A DNA stretch of 64,000 nt from Hyposmocoma kahamanoa (taxonomy: Eukaryota > Arthropoda > Insecta > Lepidoptera > Cosmopterigidae), in the NCBI RefSeq assembly GCF_003589595.1, contig NW_020654080.1, positions 1,574,639 to 1,638,638 of the forward strand. The letters are read 5' to 3'. Under the pieces are notes generated by a model that worked only from the letters and a program-made list of their open reading frames with translations, did not search any database and was not told the origin of the DNA. Each line of letters opens with the position of its first letter. Position 1 is the stretch's first letter. Shown here in pieces: positions 55,130 to 64,000 of this stretch. Made by a program: the position numbers and the translations under genes.

Positions 55130-55818
55130 GACATGGGACTGACCAGAGTTGTACCGGGATGTTTTGATATAAAATGTCCACCCTTAAACCAAGAAACATA
55201 GATTAGAGAGATTAGATTTCTTGTACACTTCTTTTTCTTTTTATCATATCAATATCAGACTCTATAATGCGTGCCGTCGTCTTGAAAGGATTTGTCAAGT
55301 ATGGTACGTCGCGTCCGGAGGCTCCTTTAACGTAGATTATTTCTAAAAAATATAGTCAAATTAACATTGTACGTTTTAAAAACAGGCAGCAGCAGGCTGC
55401 AGGGAGCTTCTTGTGAAAAAAATCAAGCAAGCAAGCAAGTACTGCTATACCTAGTTCGAAGGGTATTAGTGAAACTACAGACTACAAAATATTATTACAA
55501 TAAAATCATTTTATTAAGTGTCTGTAAATCCTTATTAATTGATTCGACAGTTGTATTTATTTCATATCCGGCACGAAGGACTACAAACAATATTTACATG
55601 TAAAATTTATTATTTTGAGTTTTTTCTTTTTTAATATACAATGAATAAATTGGTTAAGATACTTTGCAACATTTGCCCTTGCAGGAGGCTTCATTTCCGT
55701 GTATTTCACATGTTTTATATTAAAAATATTGGTTCTGTTATTCATTTATTCATTCAAGTAGTACTACCAGTTCAACAATAACATTGAATTAATTAAGGTT
55801 AAGTTCATATAAATTTAT
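55130..55818. other. No gene; a degraded SINE A and a repeat R trace
   Basis: A repeat R trace is at 55240-55292. A very degraded SINE A (GAGCTTCTTGTGAAAAAAAT) is at about 55405-55490. Confidence 0.4.
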
Positions 55819-55819
55819 C

Positions 55820-55968
55820 AGTAGCAGTCGAGCTCATGTAAAAGAATTCATCTATGGAAGTACTGCCGCCGTACCTATATCTGCCGCCGGTTTTGAAGGG
55901 TAAGAGAGATGGTGAAATTACAGGCACATGGGACTTGTCAACTTATGTCTTAGGGTGACGGTCAGTCC
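55820..55968 (+). mobile_element. SINE A, 5' half
   Basis: CAGTAGCAGTCGAGCTCATG to CTTATGTCTTAGGGTGACGG. Confidence 0.7.
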
Positions 55969-55974
55969 CATATC

Positions 55975-56265
55975 TTTTCTACTAAACTTTTGTTTATAGT
56001 GACCTTCCATATCAACTCTCAGGGACCTTCTTAGTCAGGTCCTGACCCCAGTTCAACCCGTTAGCACCGACTTCATCCGGTTCTCAAGGACTAGTGCCTT
56101 GGGTGAGCATCCCCTGTTGCACATACAGTATTATTCCTATTTTCTAGATAGGTACCGGAGCTGTAGGCACGCTCACTTTGCGCTACTAACGGCTACCACC
56201 GCTAAGCCATTGACTCTAAAGTCCATTACCAAATCTCCTCTTTGGTGGTTGAGCTATAGGCACGC
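55975..56265 (+). repeat. GC-rich dispersed repeat, copy of the 51.3-kb type
   Basis: TTTGTTTATAGTGACCTTCC, GTCAGGTCCTGACCCC, CTTCATCCGGTTCTCAAGG and CATTGACTCTAAAGTCCATT occur in the same order as the 51.3-52.1 kb pieces. Confidence 0.6.
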
Positions 56266-56269
56266 TTTT

Positions 56270-56650
56270 TTATAAAAAATAAGTGCGCATCTCACCTAGT
56301 GGAAAGTGATGATGAGGTCAATGATGTAGCATGCACACCTAAATAATGGCCATTCACTCTCGCCTTGAAAAGGTCCAAGTTATAACGTTCACGGAACAAG
56401 TCTGCAGGCAGGGAATTCCACTCCATAGCCGTTCGCCAAGTAAATGTGGAAGCGAAACGCCTCGTGTGAATCTTTGGAATATCCACAACATAGGGGTGGA
56501 ACCCCAGCCTACGCCTAGTCCCCCGATTATGGAAAGGGGAAGGTGGAATCAAATTATGCAATTCCATCGCGCACTCTCTGTGATATATCCTGTAGAATAC
56601 CGATGAGCTTTATGGCGGTGTTCAAGGCTATGCAGCTTCGCCTCTACTAA
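56270..56650 (-). pseudogene. Jockey-type LINE reverse transcriptase C-terminus
   Basis: Minus strand: KLHSLEHRHKA, then after a shift VFYRIYHRECAMELHNLIPP, followed by RRRLGFHPYVVDIPKIHTRR, FASTFTWRTAMEWNSLPADL and YNLDLFKARVNGHYLG. This is the well-known end of lepidopteran Jockey-like ORF2. Frameshifts and 5' truncation make it non-functional. The plus frame at 56346-56606 is its shadow. Confidence 0.85.
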
Positions 56651-56730
56651 TTCCGAGTCACGCTCACCTCCCGACTCCGAAGCGTCTCTCAAGCCATCGG
56701 AGGATATCTAGCTGATCCTTTATTAGTTCT

Positions 56731-56875
56731 CCAGGCTGACGGTGGGTGACAGGCAGTGGTACCCCGTCAGATCTTTGCCATTTAATGTTGGCACTGCAAC
56801 TGTTAAGGACAACATTGTCGCTTACCACCAAGCACACGCCTTCTTCGTCCCATCACTTATTAACATAGTAAAAAA
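56731..56875 (+). mobile_element. SINE A, 3' half
   Basis: GTCAGATCTTTGCCATTTAA to CATCACTTATTAACATAGTA. A second 3' half follows at 57050-57165. Confidence 0.65.
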
Positions 56876-57049
56876 CATAACTAAACAAAGCCACGGTAAC
56901 GTATGCGGTAATTGGAACGTTGTTGTTATTGTTGTCGTCGTAACTGGAGTAAAAGTGAAAAAACGCGCTCCATTTCTCACGCCGACGTCACGGTAGTAAG
57001 TTGTGTGGTATAAGTTATAAAAAACAGTAATGTTACAAAATAAAGCAAT

Positions 57050-57165
57050 GATGGATGGTGAAGTCACAGGCACATTGGCAGTGTCCCTTAGATCTTTGCG
57101 ATTTAAAGCCCTGAGCAATTGTTGTGGACGCTTACCACCAGACTTGTTCGTCCATCAGTTGGCAA
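57050..57165 (+). mobile_element. SINE A, deleted copy
   Basis: GTGAAGTCACAGGCACATTG, CCTTAGATCTTTGCGATTTA, ACTTGTTCGTCCATCAGTTG. Confidence 0.6.
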
Positions 57166-57169
57166 GCAT

Positions 57170-57390
57170 AATATAAGCAATTGGCATTAATATTAGACAT
57201 GACTGGTTGTGGACTAAGAGTCGGAACACAAAACTGCCAATCGGCGTGGTGCGAATTTGCAACGCAGAAAAATGCGACACGATTTCGTGCGGCAAGGCAT
57301 TTCGCCGCCACGGTTCGGGTAACCATTCCTTCGACGTGTCGACGTGTTGGTTTTTTTTTAAACCACTAAACGCGATTTATGTGATCGTCT
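57170..57390. other. No gene recognised
   Basis: Overlapping short frames on both strands, none with a domain. Confidence 0.35.
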
Positions 57391-57391
57391 C

Positions 57392-57946
57392 GGTCGTAGT
57401 TGTATACCAAAATATGACTACTTTTGTTAGTTTAAAGTGATTCTAGAAGGGAACATCAATTCATCGTCTACCGTATGCGAGTTATAGATGCAATGCGAGT
57501 TATAGATTTGAAATATTTATTCACAAATCGCACTGTTAATACAATAGTTTACTAACTCAAAATGTGTATGTTTTCAGAATCGATGAAAAACGACTTACTC
57601 AATTTCCGTGAAATATTATTAAAACTTATATTTAAATTTATATAATTTATATTCAAACCTACATGGCTAAAGTTTATTACAGACATCTAAACAATTTTCT
57701 ACTCACCAAATGTACTGATATTTGCGTAAAGACTTACAAAAAGATTTGTCTCGCTTTGAGTTAAGTAGATATCTTTTAAATGTTTCTTACATATTCTAAT
57801 GACGCTTTAACAGACGTGTAGAGAATCAAATGTTACGTTCAGCATTAGTATAATCTCGAATTTCACATGTTTTGAGTTACAACACTATTGTAATAGCAGT
57901 GCGAAATAGACTTACTACGTCACAATCGACCTGAATGTTTTTATAG
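57392..57946 (+). repeat. Segment duplicated at 58669-58830, with element D inserted
   Basis: 57392-57528 and 57908-57946 together align with 58669-58830 (GTCGTAGTTGTATACCAAA, AGAAGGGAACATC, TTGAAATAT..TTCACAAAT, CTTACTAC). The downstream copy lacks element D. Confidence 0.8.
57529..57903 (+). mobile_element. Element D, copy 3 (MITE), empty site known
   Basis: CGCACTGTTAATACAATAG to CTATTGTAATAGCAGTGCG, flanked by AAAT on both sides (57525-57528, 57904-57907). The duplicate at 58791 reads ACAAATGGTCTTAC with a single AAAT. 375 bp, non-coding. Confidence 0.9.
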
Positions 57947-58313
57947 TACGTAACCTAGCCTATTTAATTTCTGAAGGGAAGTGTGGAAGCGCAGTCTGTC
58001 GTTGACTGCACTAATTTGATTCTAAAAACGCTACCCTCTCCTAACTTGGTTCCTGTAAAACTGCAACAACCTTGATCTTGGCTGTAATTACCGTCGGCAT
58101 AGCGCGACGCTACCGCGCGTGCGCAGGTATCGCGTGACGTCAACACTATTGTGCGATTTAATTGGTCCATTTCTTTGTTCAGTTTGTAAGTGAATAATTA
58201 AAGTTAAATTTTTACAAATTAGTTATCATTATTGTTTCTGAAGAAAATTGATTGGTAAGCATTAACAATAATTCGTTTGTTTGTGGTCTCAGGTTTGAAT
58301 ATACGCAGAAGGA

Positions 58314-58586
58314 CGTAGCAGTAAAGCTCCTTGTGAAAGAGTTCGTCCAGCGAAGTACTGCGATCTATTTCTGCCGCCAAGCAGTAATGAGAACATTATA
58401 TATATTTTGAGGGTAACGGTGCTAGTGACACAAGCACATGTGACTTGTCAACTTATGTATCAGGTAGTGTCCTCAGATTTTGGCGATTTTAAAGTTCTGA
58501 GGACACTGCAACTGTTATGCACAGGCGTGTAGTTTACTATCAGGCGCACGACTTGTTCACCCCGTTTCTTGATATTACATAAAAAA
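58314..58586 (+). mobile_element. SINE A, nearly full length
   Basis: CGTAGCAGTAAAGCTCCTTG to TTTCTTGATATTACATAAAA. The second stem-loop is shortened to CCTCAGA...TCTGAGG. Confidence 0.75.
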
Positions 58587-58668
58587 CTCGTCCTATTGAA
58601 GTTTGAAGAGAATATTCCACTTCCAAGTGTGGCAAATTAAGGGATAAACTCGGTTTATTGGATTTGGA

Positions 58669-58830
58669 GGTCGTAGTTGTATACCAAATATGACAACTTT
58701 TGTTGGATTAGGGTTTCTTCTAGAAGGGAACATCGGTTCATCGTCCATAATATATCCGCAATGTGAGTTACGGGTTTGAAATATATGTTCACAAATGGTC
58801 TTACTACACCACACTCGACCTGAATATTTT
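58669..58830 (+). repeat. Duplicate segment carrying the element D empty site
   Basis: Uninterrupted counterpart of 57392-57946. It passes directly into element C at 58830. Confidence 0.8.
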
Positions 58831-59095
58831 TTAACCGACTTCAAAAAAGGAGGAGTTTTCAATTCAAATTTTTTGTATGTATGCTATGCGAGTACTCTGG
58901 CTTTTGTGAACCGATTTAAAGGATTCTTCTTTTGTTGGAAGCATTGTATTTAAGTTTGAAGGAAATACTCCAACTGTACAGGTGACATACTAGGTGATGA
59001 ATTAGGTTTCACCCACTTTCCGTAAACCGATTTCAATATAACTTGCCATCTAAGCATCTAATTAGATCTAATTCCATAAACTTTTAAGGTCTTTT
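58830..59095 (+). mobile_element. Element C, deleted copy
   Basis: TTTAACCGACTTCAAAAAAG, TTTTGTGAACCGATTTAAAG, ACTAGGTGATGAATTAGG, then TTAAGGTCTTTTTTT. Confidence 0.65.
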
Positions 59096-59119
59096 TTTAA
59101 AATAAAAACGTTATAATTA

Positions 59120-59405
59120 CACTGACTTACAATTATATGGACGTCGGGTCCGCGGTAAAAAGTGTCCGAACTTATAGGGCGTTAAAATCGTATACAGAGC
59201 GTCATTCGCGCTTTAGTCTTCGTTTGTTTGACTGACAGCGAAGCAAGCAAAATTAGACAGTACTGCGATGACATTACAATTTAAATTCAACGTTTTAGCT
59301 TTTTCATATTCCTTTACATGTCACTACGTTTAAATAGGTTGACTTGGGACATTTTTTTCGTGGGTTTTGTATTAGACCTGTCGTCCATTTATTTGTAAGT
59401 CAATG
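59120..59405 (-). mobile_element. Element O, copy 2 (hAT-like MITE)
   Basis: Ends CACTGACTTAC and GTAAGTCAATG; perfect 8-bp duplication TATAATTA at 59112-59119 and 59406-59413. It is the reverse complement of 18094-18376 along its length, for example TTGCTTGCTTCGCTGTCAGT. Confidence 0.9.
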
Positions 59406-59414
59406 TATAATTAT

Positions 59415-60955
59415 ATTATTTTTTAACCATTCGCGTAGGTTTGTTCGAAACTTAAGTTTTATATATCTCAAGTGGTATTTTAATATTTACGATTACACAT
59501 GCTTTCAAACTAAATAACTGAAAGTTATATGGCTTTGACGATGGCTAGTCTTAGTTGTTACTACAACGCTTTAACTTACTGCGTCTAGCTGCAAAATTTT
59601 ACAAAAACCATAAATTTTAACCGCTCCTCGAAGAATAATCATTACAATATAACTAAATATTACAGAAACACTCGCCTGTACACTAAACAAGTTACACATA
59701 AAGCGAGCATCAAATTTTGACATAAAGTCTCCGAGTTGACATAAAGTGTCCAACTTGGCATAAAGTCTTAATTTAAGCTTTCGATGTTACATTGTCGTAA
59801 GCTGTAGAAAATTGCTTTGGACTGTTCAGAGTCGTAATTGTTACTTTAGGAATTTGTAGTAAAGAGAAAAGTTCACATAAAGTGGCATAATTTATTATTT
59901 ATTATGAGTTCAGTTTAGTTTTAAAAGCAGGTTTGGTAGAATTAGTTTCAACTATAGTAAAAAGGCATTTGCAGAGTTGCCAGTTTTCATAAAATTTTTA
60001 ATAGTCATGTAGTTGTTGTCGACAGTTTTATCGATAGATTTTGAAAGAAGGTAACATTTTGTCAAAAATTTCTGAATTGTGAATGTTACGACGTTCTAAT
60101 GATTCTTTATTCCTATTTTAACCGTTGGCCTACTAGTTTCGAAATCAACTTTTATTCATATACATTGATTGTGGTGAATTTGATTAAGTATTTAATGAAA
60201 TTTTTATTTTTATTTTATTTTATTCTTTTACTGTTAAACCCTACTTGAGTTTGTTTCGATGCCATTCATTCCTTCTATGAAGGAACCGATACAATTTTTT
60301 TTTTAATTCTTAAAAGTAGGTAGATGTTTTTACCTTTATTTGAAGTTATAAATTTGTACGACAAGTGAAGACGCAACGACAATTTCCACGACAAAGTATT
60401 ATTCCACTAGATACTGAAATAACAGAACTTGCCGTTGAAAATGAAAAACTTTAAAATATACCTCCTCTTTGTATTTTGTAATAGATAAAATTATAATATA
60501 GTGTATGTACATATGAACTTACAAAAATGGACAATACAAATGAATTTATGCCCTGTACTTAAACGAATAAATGATACAGTTAGTTTTTATTGCATAAGCG
60601 TAATCAACATTCAGTCGATAGTCGATGGAATATATGTCGACTGCAATCACTAGCTGCTTGCAAGCGGGCACCACTTTCGCGCAATGAACTGTCATTTCAC
60701 TCCATCTTCAAAAATGACAGACTATAAGAAGAATGAAAGCTTCAATAAAATATTGTTATGTATTAATATTATTTGCATGTATATATCTATCTACGTATAT
60801 GTTTTTATTAGTGCTGATTATGTTGTGTTTTTTATATTTGTATTCTTTTGTTGCACCCCTTTTGTATTTATCAAATTTCTATTATAAGATTTCCTGGAAT
60901 CTAAATTGCAATAAGACCGCCTATATAACATTAACTTCATATTTTTCTATTTTTT
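59415..60955. other. No gene recognised
   Basis: Two overlapping hydrophobic frames (60684-61002) are AT-driven (poly-Phe/Leu/Tyr) with no motif. The minus frame at 59571-59753 is also without support. Confidence 0.45.
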
Positions 60956-60959
60956 TTAC

Positions 60960-61445
60960 AAATACTAGACACACGCTTGGCCGCAATCTCACCTGCTGTT
61001 AAGCTACGATGTAACCGACGATGGTACGCGTTTGCCTAAAAAGTGCCTATTCGCCTATTCGCCTATTCGCCTTGAATCGCCCCAAATTGTACTTTTCGGG
61101 AAACACAGATGCTTTGCCGTGCGCGTTAAAAGGGAGGAAGCAAAGCGCTTAGTGCGAATGGGTGGTATATCAACGACATAAAGATGGAGTGTTCCGGACC
61201 TTCTAGTCGACCGAAGGAGGAACGATCAGAGTGGCACCAAATTGAAAAATTCCTGCGCACACTCCCCGAAACATATCCGATAGAAAACCGACAAGCAGGC
61301 GATGGTCGAGATTTTGTAGCTTCGACTCCACAATAGAATGGTTGTTAATAAGCCTCTTTGCTTTTTGCACCACCGAGTCAGCTAACTGGCAATGGTCAGA
61401 ACCGTTCCAAAGGTGCCAGCAGTACTGCATACACGATCGAACTTG
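60960..61445 (-). pseudogene. Jockey-type LINE reverse transcriptase C-terminus, second lineage copy
   Basis: Minus strand: QYCWHLWNGSDHCQLADSVV, KAKRLINNHSIVESKLQNLD, FLSDMFRGVCAGIFQFGATL, then in another frame LYVVDIPPIRTKRFASSLL and FPEKYNLGRFKAN. It covers about 60 residues upstream of the 56270 copy's region plus the end. Internal frameshifts and a CGAATAGG triplication (near 61046-61070) disrupt it. Confidence 0.8.
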
Positions 61446-61449
61446 TGAT

Positions 61450-61635
61450 TTATACAGATGTAAAAGCTGTTATATATGACCTGTTTAAGTTACTATTTTG
61501 TGTTGTTATTTCATTCATTCAAAAACAGTTACATCATGGTAACGCATTGTTTGTTGTTAAGGTCAGTTACTTGTAGTGCATTAAATTTAGTTTTTTACAA
61601 TTCCACAACATGGTTAGAGTCGACTTTAAACTAGT
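61450..61635. other. No gene recognised
   Basis: Short unassigned spacer. Confidence 0.35.
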
Positions 61636-61640
61636 AATAT

Positions 61641-62158
61641 ACGGTGTTTTTTTTAATGTGACAGTATGGGGAAATTCGAAACCATAGAAGATATAACGTG
61701 TCTGAGGAACCATTAACCGTCTTTTTTTGTGAAAACAATTATGGCGCAGTAAATTTTTTGGTTAAGAACGAGTTGTTCATAAAAAATTAATAATTTGAAC
61801 CAAAATATTATTTAGAGCTAATCGACTCAGTTTTATGAAGGGATCTTTTCATTGTATGGGACAAAAAAATCAGAACAGAAGGAAAATATCCTTTTAGAAA
61901 ATGAATAAAATTAACAATTTTTTTCAAATGCTAATAGACTCAGTTTCATATAAGGATGACTTGATTGTATGGGAAGAAAAAATCGGGACAACAGAAAATT
62001 TTTCTTTGAAAAAAAAACTTTTTATATCATTTGATGGACGACTCACGCTTGACCAAAGAATTAATTGTGCCAAAATTGTTCTCACAACTGTTACCTTGTA
62101 TCTTCTATGGTTTCGGATTTCCCCATACTGTCAAATTGAAAAAAAAAAAACCACTGTA
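61641..62158. mobile_element. TIR element with internal tandem duplication
   Basis: TIR of about 55 bp: GTGACAGTATGGGGAAATTC, GAAACCATAGAAGATA at the left and the inverse at the right, with poly-T/poly-A next to the ends. TA flanks fit Tc1/mariner, but TAATA also recurs, so the duplication is ambiguous. The interior repeats a roughly 105-bp unit (GACTCAGTTTTATGAAGG and GACTCAGTTTCATATAAGG). The 86-codon frame has no domain. Confidence 0.75.
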
Positions 62159-62164
62159 TAATAA

Positions 62165-62976
62165 CAATAGTAAACCGCCAGATAACCAATTGATATGAAT
62201 TGGTCTCAAAATATTTCATAGAATTTCTCTATTTGGGATTTCCTATGAACAGGTACCAGAGCAAAAAGATTCACAACCATTTCAGAAAACATCAATTCAC
62301 ATATTGTTTCTACCGGGAATCGAACCCTAGTGTAGACTATACTTAACTTTCTTCATAATTTATGTCAACTTTCCAACTTTAGGTCAAATAATATATTAGT
62401 TAATTAATATAACTCCCAAAAATATAATAAATCATACTCAAAATATAACATCTTCGAACTATCACTCGAAATGTACTTTCAACAAATAATAAACGAAGCA
62501 TAATAACCGAGCTGTCATCGATAACATTGACAAATTAAATATCAACATTTCTAATACAACTTTCCATTTACATTGTGAAAATAAAAAAACACTCAATAGT
62601 TCAATACTGAGACACATTTAATGAATATCACAATTAAGTTTGTAAAATACGAGAGGAGAAACAGAAATACAAAGCTACATTTGTAGTCACGAAACTCTAC
62701 ACTGCATAACAACGGCCATGTAAGATATTTTTTTAATAACAAAGTAAAAGTGGTATATAGTTAGAGGAGCGAGTATGGGCTTCATCAAATTTTTGCCACA
62801 TTGTAATTAAAGATCGCTAACTGACGCCAGAGGTCATGCGAACGGAACGATAGAAATCAAAAAGGGGTTCAGTTTTGATAATTAACTAACAAATACTTAT
62901 AATAGTTAACCAGAAGATGGTTTAACATTTTAAATGGACAAATAACATACGAGATTTGAAGAAACTTTCATCATGG
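62165..62976. other. No gene; one B-box-like site
   Basis: A minus-strand B-box-like GGGTTCGATTCCCGG occurs near 62310. The rest is unassigned. Confidence 0.4.
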
Positions 62977-63615
62977 TCTTCATCAGCCTATTTTTATACA
63001 TCCCACTGCTGGATACGGGTCTTCATAGTTGATGACCTTACAGACTTAGACCTTAAAGATGATGACGACGTCGAGAGGGAACGCAGGGCTTTGGCGGTCC
63101 TCGGGAATATGCTAGTCCGCAGGTTTGCCCGCTGTACGGACAAAGTAAAAATTACGCTTTTTAAAGCGTATTGTCAGGTCTGTACACGGGCGGCTTGTGG
63201 TTTAGCTGTTCGCAAAGGTCGCTGAATTCCCTTCGCGTCCAGTACAACAACGTGTTCAGGATGATGTTGAGACTACCCCGGTACTGCAGTGCCTCTGCAA
63301 TGTTTGCTCTATCCCATACAAGCTGCTTTAATGCGGTCTTGCGGAGAAAGGTAGCATCTTTGGTTAGTAGGCTCCGGGGTAGTGGCAACAGCATTCTGAG
63401 AGTTGTTGTAAACGACCACAGAGCGCCTGTACTGAGGCATCTCGTACGGACAATGATTCCGCACGAGATGCCTCGTAAGTATATGACATTTCAGTTTCTA
63501 AGTAATTTATAATAATAATTTCATACTAACAATAGTCTATAAGTTTGTTTCTTTATTATTTACTAACACCAATGGATCCTGTTAGAAATAAATAAATTGA
63601 ATTTTGAATTTGAAA
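62977..63615 (+). pseudogene. LINE reverse transcriptase C-terminus, frameshifted, with repeat U at its start
   Basis: After a repeat U piece (62977-63020) the frame reads DDDDVERERRALAVLGNMLV then RRFARCTDKVKITLFKAYCQ. A shift near 63175 moves to SQRSLNSLRVQYNNVFRMML, RLPRYCSASAMFALSHTSCF and LRRKVASLVSRLRGSGNSIL. This is the thumb/C-terminal part of a non-LTR reverse transcriptase frequent in Lepidoptera and other invertebrates; clade (CR1- or RTE-like) uncertain. The 3' end is TTGAATTTTGAATTTGAAA. Confidence 0.85.
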
Positions 63616-63674
63616 ATAGGCCGCTACGCGGGTTGGAGACTTCACACGTTTCATCACGATGTTGTCCTTAACTA

Positions 63675-63803
63675 AAAAGCTCATGCTGAATTTCAAATTA
63701 AATTTCGCTCATTAAATCCAAGACACCTAAAGGTGCGAATCCGGATTCGAACCCACAGCATCTGCTTGAGATGTGGTAGGTTACATTAAGCCATTACGGC
63801 CTT
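63675..63803 (-). mobile_element. SINE M copy
   Basis: AAGCTCATGCTGAATTTCAA tail on plus; minus-strand B box TGGGTTCGAATCCGG; A-box region near 63790. Confidence 0.7.
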
Positions 63804-64000
63804 TTTTAATGTTTGATGAAATAAAAAATATTTATTTTCATTTTGCTAGACGGTAGAGGGACAAAGTAGTGTCACACACAGTACAGTCAGTAAGTAGCCT
63901 ATCAAATTAGACTTTAAAAAAAAGTCATTTATGCAATTAACTTTACATTAACAATTTAACTTTTAAACTATTAAGCTTATCAAGCGTATCAGGAGGCACC

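Noticed and set aside
60684..61002. Hydrophobic membrane-protein-like frames
   Set aside because: Composition follows from T-rich DNA; two overlapping frames, no conserved motif, and the 3' part overlaps a LINE relic on the other strand.

Overview
The window looks like gene-free, repeat-rich DNA from an insect, most probably a lepidopteran (moth or butterfly). It is AT-rich with dense in-frame stops. It carries several tRNA-derived SINE families, decayed Jockey-, RTE- and CR1-type LINE tails, and the short 'ACCGACTTC' repeat that I associate with Lepidoptera. The species is inference. I see no exon of a host protein, no rRNA and no intact tRNA. The only sizeable open frame is a transposase. 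Everything else that can be supported is a mobile element, usually nested in or cut by another.

Family letters used in the entries, defined by comparing copies inside the window. SINE A: about 300 bp, over 25 copies. SINE B: tRNA-Gly-like head, 6 copies. SINE L and SINE M: other tRNA-like heads. C: the ACCGACTTC repeat, 8 copies. D: MITE starting CGCACTG with a 4-bp AT-rich target duplication, 3 copies. E: about 515-bp MITE, 2 copies. F: palindromic element with tRNA-like arms, 2 copies. G: GC-rich hairpin element, 3 copies. O: about 285-bp MITE with 8-bp target duplications, 2 copies. R: short repeat around ATAATGCTTG. T: host repeat invaded twice by C. U: 'CCCACTGCTGGGCAC' repeat.

Layout. 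0-13 kb: a palindrome, LINE tails, a GC-rich foldback element, SINE B pairs, an F element with a G element inside it, and an inverted SINE A pair. 13-27 kb: E, D and O MITEs, a SINE A split by a foldback element, tandem SINE A copies, an RNase-H-region LINE relic, and a 72-bp direct repeat around a small MITE. 27-28.5 kb: a short tandem array broken by one TIR element and by a second TIR element that itself holds a LINE. 28.5-45 kb: C elements in T repeats, the second E and F copies, and the main object, a 2,163-bp Tc1/mariner-superfamily element (37601-39763). It has about 98% identical 612-bp terminal inverted repeats and a DD41D transposase. Next come a SINE cut by a 95-bp hairpin, a TA-flanked MITE, and a retroposon with a 15-bp target duplication. 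45-64 kb: more SINE A, LINE C-terminal relics, a D element whose empty site survives in a nearby duplicate, the second O element, and a 520-bp TIR element.

The elements do not form a pathway. What the window offers is a stratigraphy: paralogous empty sites and target duplications fix the exact ends of several MITE families.
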